Below are positions 50,890-59,478 of a stretch of DNA of 64,000 nt, piece by piece; within the stretch, counting starts at the first letter, position 1; each line of letters starts with the position of its first letter. Position numbers and translations under genes: made by a program. The notes beneath the pieces were generated by a model, which was not told the DNA's origin, did no database searches, and saw only the letters and a program-made list of their open reading frames with translations. The stretch is from contig JAALGY010000020.1 of assembly GCA_032358165.1 (NCBI GenBank), positions 2,294,001 to 2,358,000 on the forward strand, written 5' to 3'. The stretch comes from Diplosphaera chodatii. Taxonomy: Eukaryota; Chlorophyta; Trebouxiophyceae; Prasiolales; Stichococcaceae.

Positions 50890-52053
50890 ATGATGCATGA
50901 AGACCAGATGCAAACGCGTGCGGATCTGCAGGAGACGCTGCGAAGCGCGCTGAGCACGTTCGGAACCCAGCTGCAAGGGCGTGCAGACAGCAGTGCAGCT
51001 GGTGATGCTGGACCACGGTGTGGTGGTGGAAATCATGCCGGTGTAGGCCCTGTCAGCTGCAGCAGCCACCAGATGGCCGATACCGCAAGCGGTTTGCGAG
51101 ACGGGGCGGTGGGGCGCACAGCTACATCGGCGCTGATTCCAGATGCCAGCCGGAAGGCGGCAGAGCAGCAGCAGGACCAGCAGCAGCAGCACCGGCAGCA
51201 GCTGCGGGAGCGACGGCCGCAGCGGCAGCAACGTTGGCAGCAGCGCCGTCATCAGCTGATCCAGGCAAACCGTGCGGCTAGGAAACCGACAAAGCTGCCA
51301 GCAGATGTGCACAGGGCAGTGCAGGAGCTGGAGTGCGAGATCGCCCACTACTGCAGCGCTGAAGCTTACCGGGAGATTGTGCAGCAGCCACTGAAGAGCA
51401 GGATCTGCTGGCGGACTGCCAACGTCAACAAGCAAGCCAGCAGCAGCACGCTGATCGCCACCCTGCACCCGTCCCTGCTGCTGCTTCTGCCAGCCAGGAG
51501 GGTGGCACAGCCGCCTCTGGAGCGCCTCAGCATCAAATTGAGCGCCGACGTGCCCTACGTTGAAAGGCAGACGCCTCTTTGGGCAGCTACACTTGCGCTG
51601 CTGGGCGATGTGCTGCCCTTGCTTCCCCATATTGGGGACGTGGTGTTGCGCTGCAAGCTGCCTGACTCTGACGCCAGCCCCCAGCCCAGCGTCCAGGCGC
51701 CATTTGAGCAGGCTGCTTCGCGCTTCCTGCACAAGGTCGCTGCTGTGTTGGCGCTCAGCAGAGCACAGCCTCTCAGGCACATACGTTTCAATCTCATCCA
51801 AGACAAGCCCACGGCGCCACCACAGCAGCTGGTTGCGGCGCGAGACGCGTTCCGGGCAACATTGGCGGCCGCGGCCAAGGACCGCCGCCAGGCGCTCCTC
51901 ATGAGCATCCACCCCAGGTCAGCTGCTGCGGGGTGTCTGATCGGCTGCCTGCCAGCTGCGCTACTGGGTGTCATCATAGCAGACGGCCTCCCGCTGGCGC
52001 CGTGCACCTGCGTGATCACTAGTGTGCGGCCTGGAGACTCTGCGCCGCCATGA
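50890..52053 (+). CDS. U1-zinc-finger/solenoid family, copy F: intronless, finger lost
   Basis: A single open frame with no introns; 387 residues from the first ATG (50890). It runs through five junctions that are introns in E, G and H: near 51364, 51538, 51630, 51717-51718 and 51917. The sequence is joined exactly as spliced mRNA would be, for example LLPHIGDVVLR, PLRHIRFNLIQD and HPRSAAAGC. The frame is open upstream to 50731. A block aligning with the exon-1 start of E (shared CGGGACTTGCAG) has GTG at 50845 where E has its ATG. The zinc-finger exon is absent; a long Gln/Arg-rich stretch (AEQQQDQQQQHRQQLRERR) takes its place before LPADVHRAVQELECEIAHYC. It ends PLAPCTCVITSVRPGD. It lies in the array in the same orientation and shares the 3' flank with E, which favours replacement by a cDNA copy over insertion at a new site. 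Confidence 0.8.
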   Translation: MMHEDQMQTRADLQETLRSALSTFGTQLQGRADSSAAGDAGPRCGGGNHAGVGPVSCSSHQMADTASGLRDGAVGRTATSALIPDASRKAAEQQQDQQQQHRQQLRERRPQRQQRWQQRRHQLIQANRAARKPTKLPADVHRAVQELECEIAHYCSAEAYREIVQQPLKSRICWRTANVNKQASSSTLIATLHPSLLLLLPARRVAQPPLERLSIKLSADVPYVERQTPLWAATLALLGDVLPLLPHIGDVVLRCKLPDSDASPQPSVQAPFEQAASRFLHKVAAVLALSRAQPLRHIRFNLIQDKPTAPPQQLVAARDAFRATLAAAAKDRRQALLMSIHPRSAAAGCLIGCLPAALLGVIIADGLPLAPCTCVITSVRPGDSAPP

Positions 52054-52327
52054 TGCATGTGTGCAGGCGTGGGCTGCACAGCTGGCCGCCTGGATACAGC
52101 AGCGGAGTGCACCATAGCAGGATGTGATGTAGATGAGGCTGCTTGTATGACAGCATCAGAATGTAGTGGTGAGTGGAGACATTGCCCACATAATATCATG
52201 CAGGCAGGTTCTGTCGGCAGATGATAGATATAAAGGGACGCTCTGCTGGCACACTGATCACCTCAGGCTGTTCGGCCTGTGCTTGTCGAGGCGCTTTACT
52301 CGTAGCCACTGCCACACAGTCTCAGGC

Positions 52328-52355
52328 GTTGCAACGTTGCAACGCGCGTTGCAAC
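52328..52355. promoter_or_regulatory. Three palindromic GTTGCAAC octamers
   Basis: Perfect 8-bp palindromes at 52328-52335, 52336-52343 (back to back) and 52348-52355, separated by GCGC. They lie about 435 bp upstream of the copy G start. Such clustering suits a dimeric DNA-binding factor, but no factor can be named. Confidence 0.45.
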
Positions 52356-52471
52356 AGAACATCAAGCAAGGGTCGTTTGAATAATGCAAGGAATAAGTAA
52401 CCTAAGTACTGCACATCATGATGGATGTTCGACAAGACTAGATTATGCTGTATTGCGTAACTGGAATTCTT

Positions 52472-52485
52472 GATATTCCGCCGCT
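52472..52485 (+). promoter_or_regulatory. GATATTCCGCCGCT motif upstream of copy G
   Basis: An identical 14-bp string lies upstream of copy H (55409-55422), and the flanking bases also agree (CTT before it). Candidate shared promoter element. Confidence 0.4.
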
Positions 52486-52789
52486 TCGTAGCGGCCTCGT
52501 ACACGAGAGTTCACAACCACACAGTGATCGAACACAGCGCTGGCCACGGGCGGGCGAGCTATGTAAGTTGCTTGCTAGGCCACCCTGTTGTGCAGACCAA
52601 TGGTTGCCCGTGGCATGGGTGGGGAACTGCAGGTTCTGCAGCACGCACGTCATCATCAGCGTCACACACAATAGCTAGACAGCACTCGCAGCTCTCACGC
52701 GCTAGCCATATACATCAGCTTATGGGTAGATTCTGGTAGCTACCAACCTGTGTAAACACCTTGTTATGCAAATTCTGCCAGATCCCAAC

Positions 52790-55067
52790 ATGGCTGCTCC
52801 AGTAGCTGATGATCGAGCCAGCGTCGGCTTCAGCTGGCACTTTTGTGAGCCGTGCGACTGCTGGATAGCTGGCGGCTTTGCGGCCCGTCATGCACATGTA
52901 GCAGGCATCCAGCACAGGCAGCAGGTTGCTTTGCCCTTTCGCTGATCTGCTGTTGTCAAGCCGGACTTGCTCAGCGTCCAGCCTCACACACCACATCTAA
53001 GCACCACTCAAAACATGGTGCATGGTTGCCATGAATAGGAAGTAGTGAGCATGCAACGAGCAGAAGCGCCAAGGCACTCCAATGTGTCCCATCATCAGTC
53101 GGACGGCGATCATGAGGCGGCACAGAAGCAGCAGTGGCAGCGGGAGTTGCGAGAAGAAGCCTGGGAAGCAGAACTGGGGGAGCTGTCGGTGGAGCGACGC
53201 AGCCTCGTGTTGGCGCTGCACCACGAGACCATTGAACACTGCAGCTGTCAAGGCACGTGACCTTTGCCTCTCTGTCCAAGCACATCCCTGCCCTGTAGCC
53301 ATCGTGCACAGCAGGCAGCGTCACAATCAGTCCTGCAAAGAAGCACGTTCTTGAGTCGGATCATGCTTCCTTAACTCCACGATGTGTGATAAGTCAGGCA
53401 GCAGCCCTCAATATAGCTTGCGAGAAGGAACGCAGCGCGCAGCAGAGTCAAGGTGCTGTTGTCTGCCTTTGTGACCTTCCCAGTCCTGACCTGTTCGTAC
53501 CATCTGCTTGCAGTATACAAGCAGATCCTGTGCCAGCTCCCCATCGGGTCTTTGGCTCTCGATTGGGGCCTGCGGCCTGAACACTACAGGGACGCCATGC
53601 ACGACGGAGAGCTGAATGCCGCCCCGCTTCCTTCCCTGCTGCTGCTGCCAGCTACTGTCGTGTCCCTGCCGCCTCTCAAACGCCTGATAATCACAGGCGC
53701 GCATCCTTGCACCCTGCATGCCCTGATCCTAGCATTCAACAGCATAGAACCGTTCAGTGCTGGGCTGCTGGCGCATGCGAAGATCATGAGCAGCATGTTA
53801 CTAAGAACGTGATGTTGGTGCTGATCAGCTTCGATGTGAGCAAAATTAGGGACCTTTTGTTGCCCATTGCTGCACACGCAGTTTTTCTCACGATGGTAGA
53901 CCTGCAGGACGCGGCGCCTGTTATGGCGGCCATCATTGCACTACTGGGCAGCGTATTACCGGCGCTGCCGCATGTGCGCAGGAGCTCTCTCCTACGGCAC
54001 CTGCCATGACAGTCATCCTAGCAGAGCATTGTCAAAACCAGCAATCTGAACGACCTACGTAGTCGGTAGCCAGTGTGAAGGAAATGTATGTGTTGCTGCC
54101 GCCAGACTGACGCAACACCAGGTGTTGTCGTATCCCCTGCAAGTTTCCAGCACCAATCTTTCCTGTCTATGCAGCTTGCAAGCCTGATCTTTCGCTGGAA
54201 GGTATACACCAGCCCCTGGAGCAGCCGGCATGCGTTGATGGTGCAAGCAGCTTGCCGGTTCCTCCGCAATGCCACTGCCGCGCTGACATCCAGCGTGCCA
54301 CAGCACCTCAGGCAAGAGCAACGGTTCATGAGTCGCCTGACACACCTGGCATTAAAGCATCTCAGGGAACGCGTCTGTCCTGCAGCTCTAATCGCCTGAC
54401 GCGCGCCTAGCCTGTGCTGGGCCGCTGTGACATGCGGTATTGGGGTGGACCGGCGTGCTGCAGCGTGCACCCCTGCGGTGGCTTACCTCTTGCATACCCC
54501 TGTCCTGCAGGCACGTGAGCTTCGAGCTGATCCAAGAAGACAAGGCCGTGGCGGTGCCTGCGAGCCTCATTGCTGCGCAGGACGCATTTGCAGCAACTCT
54601 GGCTGCCGCTGCAAAGGCCCGACGCCAGGCGCTGCTCATGGGCACCCACACCAAGTGCGTGCTCCACCGAGTCGTGGACATTCAACGATACTGGTCAGCA
54701 TGTCGTGTGTATGTATCAATGTAAATCTGAAGCGTACAGAGGTGCAGTGTGCTGCCTTTAATTTCTGGTGAGTAGACGTAGGCACTGATTCCCACCAGTG
54801 TTACGTGTCCCTGCAAGCTTCATCAAGCTGGCAGCATGCCGCCTGGCTTCTATACCATGTTGCTGATCGACCAGACTGGCAAGGTCATGTTGCCGTTGCT
54901 ATGTGCTACGCAGGTCAGTCGCTGCAGGGTGTGTCGTCGGCCGGCTGCCGGCAGAGCTGTTGGGCATCGTCATGGCAATGAGCTTCCCACTAGCGCAGTG
55001 CATCAGCACGGCCACCACCCTGCGCCCCCAAGAAGTGGAGTCTGACTGCTGGCGGATATGGATGTGA
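52790..55067 (+). CDS. U1-zinc-finger/solenoid family, copy G
   Basis: Seven exons encode 352 residues: 52790-52924, 53039-53252, 53514-53696, 53882-53973, 54175-54311, 54511-54654, 54914-55067. The start chosen is the first Met in the finger exon (MAAPVADDR); an acceptor just before it (after 52781) would also allow an upstream exon, as in E and H. The finger is FCEPCDCWIAGG with Cys19, Cys22, His36, His42. Then LSVERRSLVLALHHETIEHC, LLLLPATVVSLPPLKRLIITG, IIALLGSVLPALPH, ACRFLRNATAALTSS, HVSFELIQED, RRQALLMGTH and LPAELLGIVM. The end is altered: QCIST replaces PCTCT. Three of six introns have GC donors (after 53252, 53696 and 54311), the highest share in the family. Confidence 0.77.
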
Positions 55068-55558
55068 GACCTGTTGCGATGTATGCAAGCCCAAATAGCT
55101 GGCTGCATGTCAGGAAATGCAGAACAGGGAAGGACCGCGGGCACAGTTTGTGTCTGGCCGGCTTCGCGGCATACGTAGACTAGCGGCAACTGCCCAGCAG
55201 GCCGGGCCAGAAGATAGATATGTCGGGTCTGTAAAGCTTGACCAGCTTGTCAGGAGTGATGGACGGCTGAGGCGCAAATGGTGATGCACGTCCGATGCAA
55301 TGCTGGTTCGAGCCCATGCGGGCATTCAGGCATGCATGCACAGAATGTTGTCAGGAAAGCTCTGCAACAAGCCACTGAGTGTGAAGTTTACTGTGTCAAG
55401 AACCTTCGATATTCCGCCGCTGGATGTACAGTGCACATGCCATATATATATACTTGCTTGCCTGAATGATGATGAGGCAAATACGACGCCGGCCTTGAGC
55501 GACCTCCAAAGTTGCAGCACCTGCAGGCATCAGGCCAGCTGCTCCTGTTTTGCACAGC
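55068..55558. other. Spacer between copies G and H
   Basis: No gene seen. Contains the GATATTCCGCCGCT motif 136 bp before the copy H start, and presumably its promoter. Confidence 0.5.
55409..55422 (+). promoter_or_regulatory. GATATTCCGCCGCT motif upstream of copy H
   Basis: Same 14-bp string as upstream of copy G, here 136 bp before the ATG. Confidence 0.4.
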
Positions 55559-58427
55559 ATGGGGGATCCGCGAGACCTGCGACATATTGGCAGCGTGCTG
55601 GAGGGTGCGCATGGTGGCACCTATGGACAGCAAGTATCACCGCATGCAGGCCGAAAACGCAGCCGCGAGGCGAGCCAGGAGCCCGACTGCAGGGGCAGTG
55701 CTGAAGGACACCATGGCAGCAGCAGTGCCGCAGCGGGTGGCAGCAGCAGCCGCACCAGTGCAGGAGTCGTCAACCATACTGCAGTTGAAGCATCACCTCT
55801 GCAGTACCAAGGTGTATCATCGCTGGCTGACTATTGGTACTGCATGCTGCTCAGATAATATCCTCGAGGACACCCATTTGCAGCATGGAGAGACTTGCTG
55901 ACTCGCTGCAGACACCGAGTTTTACTGCATGCCCAGCGCTTCAGAGGACGGTATGCATGGTATGCAGGCGGCGCATCAGCAGGAACCAGCACGTCAGCCG
56001 GCAGCAGTGACAGCCGCGCAGGTGCTGCCCTCGGGGCGAATGGCAGCCATGGATACCGCCACTGTGAGCTGTGCGGCTGCTGGGTGCCTGGTGGCGATGC
56101 AGTCTGGCGCAAACATGTCTCAGCCCTTCACCACAGGCGGCAGGTTGCCACCGCTGCACCCTCAGACCTCTGCTGTTCTCTCTCCTGTGACAACATTCAA
56201 GTGTGCCTGGTGCCACCCGCATCAGCATGTTCAGTGCCCTGCAAGAGCGAGAGCACCATTTGGTGTGCGCCACACAGCAAACCTTAATGCTGACATGAAT
56301 CGAAATGCAGCATTGTTGGTTTCACGAGCATTGTTTGCTCTTTGGCAGGAGGTGACCGTCCGGAGGTTTGGGAAGCTTGGGCATACGAGTGCGCCTGGGT
56401 TGGAGCCTGATACCAGCAGGGCGGCAGAGCAGCAGGAGCAGCAGCGCTGGCAGCAGCAGCCAGGCGCCGAGGCCCCGGAGGCCGGGCTGCCGGCGGAAGT
56501 GGTGCAGATCCTGATGCAGGCGCTGCGCGGCGAGGTCATCAACTACTGCAGCCCCCAAGGCATGTAACCTTCGGCTCCACATGTGACTGGCTGCCTGGAG
56601 GCTAGCAGCAGGCAACCTGCCGTTCAAGCCCATCGATTACTGTGGCTTGTGTGCATATCCGAAGACACGATGCACAAGGATCCCATTGTTTCGAACTCTG
56701 CACACCTCGCATGGCCTACTCCCTGGATGCTGCTGTGCTTCATATGAGTGCCACACGCACCACATTTCTTTGGAGCGAGAATGCATGACAGGCTATTGTT
56801 GCTGAGGCCAGCTGCTCCATCTGTCTCCCTGCTCTGTTTCATCTGGCACTCATCAGCTTTGTGCCGCCTGTGTGCAGCGTACCGGCAGACCCTGAAATAC
56901 ATCAGCTTGGAGGATGTCGCCCGCCGGGTCCACGCAATTGCGAACATCGTCAAGGATGACGTGATGAACGGCGAGCTGCACACCTACCCCCACCCCTGGC
57001 TGCTGCTGCTGCCAGCCATGGTGGGGGCGCTGCCACCCCTGGAGCGCCTCGCCATTGAAGGTGCGCGTCCTTACCACGTGCACCCTGCATGCCCCAACAC
57101 CTCAAGCAATACTGGAAGGGATGTTGTGCTGGAGCCGATGCGGCAGCCATGTGCTATGCCGCATGTGTTGCTGGCGCTGCAATGCTGCCGTCTGTTGAAC
57201 GGAGATGGCTCGTCGCATACAGAAGCTCGGTGCATGTAAGGGTACGACGTTGGCCTGACTTTCCGCAGTGCTGCACATGCAGAGCGTGATGAACCCCGCC
57301 TGTCCATGGCACTGCAGCCAGTCGTTGCTGCCGAGCTCGCGCTGCTGGGAACCCTGCTGCCCTTGATGCCCCACGTAGGGCCTCATGCGATGAAAGACAC
57401 CATCACTTCTTCTGCATGCAGTTGGAGCAACCAGCAAACCGTTGTACCATTAAGTTGTCTTCTTCTCCTTGCAACTTGTCCGCCGCTGCTGCTGACTTTG
57501 CAATGCAGCAGACTCCCTCCCTGTTCTTGGATGCAGCTCGAAGCTGTCAAGATCCGGTGGGAGCTGCCTGCCCGCCAGTCCATGCCCCAAGAGCTTGGTC
57601 CGCCGGAACCATTCGAGCGGGCCTTCACCCGCTTCCTGCACCATGCCGCCGCCGCGACAGCATCCAGCGGGGCGCAGCGCCTCAGGCATGTAGCTCAAAC
57701 CTGTGGCTGCCAAAGATGTCTAGCAGCTCGGCACAGCAGAAACGTACCGCAGTCTTGCTGCCTGTGCGTCTGGGCGGCTGCGCTCCTCCCCTAGAGCTCC
57801 AGCGGCTTTGGCGCTGTGCATGCTGCACTGAAAGCCGCGCACCTGCAAGCTCATGGCAGGCTATTCTATTCCATCACAGGCGAATCATATTCGAGGTGGT
57901 ACAGAAGGAGACCGCGGCGCCGCCTGATCTGCTGACTGCGGCAGGCGACGCCTTTGCAGCGACATTAGCAGCCGCTGCCATGCCCCGACGCCAGGCGCTG
58001 CTCATGAGTCTTCATCCCAGGTGCGTACACCTTTGGCCACAGGACATAGCCCGGATTGCACCAAACATCGTCGAGCACGAGGGTCGTCTGCCAAGGCGGT
58101 GCTCGCTATGGCGCTGCAGTGAAATGCACACGGTCTTTCCACAAGCAGACCAACAGACGACTCTGGACAGCCATGTGTGGCTCTGAGAGCCTGCTTGCAT
58201 GTAGCTGCTATGCTTGTTTTGATGCTACATTGAAACCAGCCAAGTGTGTTTGTATTCGTGAGTGCTGCTGCTGCTGGCGTCGCAGGTCAGCTGCTGCGGG
58301 GTGTCTGGTCGGCCGCCTGCCAACAGCGCTGCTGGGCGAGATTATGGTACATGGCTTGCCGCTGGCGCCATGCACCTGCACCATCATCATCGTGCGGCCT
58401 GAAGACTATCCTCTGCCCTGGTTCTAG
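55559..58427 (+). CDS. U1-zinc-finger/solenoid family, copy H
   Basis: Eight exons encode 448 residues: 55559-55811, 55968-56143, 56349-56559, 56878-57060, 57283-57374, 57537-57685, 57880-58020, 58286-58427. Exon 1 starts MGDPRDLRHIGSVLEG, matching copy E. The finger is HCELCGCWVPGG with Cys117, Cys120, His134, His140 (C-x2-C-x13-H-x5-H). Then LPAEVVQILMQALRGEVINYC, LLLLPAMVGALPPLERLAIEG, AAELALLGTLLPLMPH, FTRFLHHAAAATASSG, RIIFEVVQKE, RRQALLMSLHP and GCLVGRLPTALLGEIM, ending at PCTCTIIIVRPED. In this copy the helix-then-strand periodicity is easiest to see. Introns 3 (AAG|GCATGT) and 6 (CAG|GCATGT) have GC donors. For exon 5 the acceptor at 57282 was preferred over one 14 nt upstream because only it keeps the family frame. 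Confidence 0.8.
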
Positions 58428-59478
58428 ATGCAGGCGCAGGCCACTCAGTTGGCTGCCGGTAGATGCAGCATCCGGCTGCTGGACAATCACGTGTCAGCAG
58501 ACGTCCTGCGACTGATGTGGGCAGGGGAATTGCTGTGCACTATGCACGAGTTCTGTAGTAGAGCATCGCAGTGGGTCGTTACTAGTACAAGCAGTGCTGC
58601 CAGAAAGCGCTGCAGTGTGGATAGCTAGTAATTGCTTTGTGGACAGATCTACAGAAGATGCAAGCGGCGTGCAGCCATTGGGAGTGCTGGTCGACGTTAT
58701 GTGCGGCCCGCGAGCAAGTGCATGAATGCAATGTAGGCGCGTGCGGCTTTGTAAGGGACTAACAACATTGTTTGCCATTAAAATTCGAGGCTTGCATGGC
58801 ACACATGCTTGACAGAATATGCACGGTCTGCCGCTCGTCTTCATGTATCCAGCCTGTACCTGAAGACTGACGACTGCAGTACACCTTCCATATCGATGCC
58901 CAAGGGAATGACAATGAGTCCCTTCACACCCCTTTCGCTGGGTGCATCCCTCATGCCTTTCAATCGGCAGTGCATGTGCATCGCGACGTAGCAGATTGCA
59001 GATTGCAGACCCGCGTCGTCTCGCAATCAAGGGGCTTGTGGTGTGCTGGCGTCCTGCAGAGTGTGCTGGCATCTTTTGCTGCAGCTGCATCATCTCAATC
59101 CGTCAGGCTTCAACGTGGCATTTGGCACATCAAGCGTGTGTGTCTGGAATACGTTGGCTGAATCGCCTGCAGATCACAGTGTTGAGTCCTGCAAGGAGCC
59201 GAAGGTACAGCGACGGACAGCATTCCTGTCGCAGCCTTGCATCACAGAAACTCGTGGCCAGAGCCGCAGGTCCGCATGCAGGACTCATGCAGACCTGCAC
59301 TGAGAAGAACCATGCTGCATCTCTGATGTCAGCAGTAACTCGCCAGCTTTCGCACACCACCCAGTAGTCCCAGCTGCAGAGCTCGCCCGCTTTTGGTGTC
59401 ATAGGTCGCGCGCCCACCGTCTTGCAATCTGCCTAGAACTGCCTTACAGCAGACCTTGAGCGGAGATTCGCTGCAAGC
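58428..59478. other. Spacer between copies H and I
   Basis: A 199-codon minus-strand frame (58494-59093) is open but has no recognisable domain or splice partner. Otherwise nothing seen. Confidence 0.4.

Larger units (their letters stand above)
52054..52789. other. Spacer between copies F and G
   Basis: Holds the GTTGCAAC cluster and a motif shared with the copy H promoter (listed separately). An ATG at 52616 (reading MGGELQVLQ) may be a decayed remnant of the MGEPRDLQ first exon, but its frame closes after 19 codons and I do not include it in copy G. Confidence 0.45.

Noticed and set aside
52616..52675. First exon of copy G (reads MGGELQVLQ)
   Set aside because: Only a weak match to the MGEPRDLQ exon, it closes after 19 codons, and no donor in the right phase was found.
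58494..59093. 199-codon minus-strand open frame between copies H and I
   Set aside because: No domain, no splice partner and Cys/His/Ser-rich composition without spacing; probably chance openness in GC-rich DNA.
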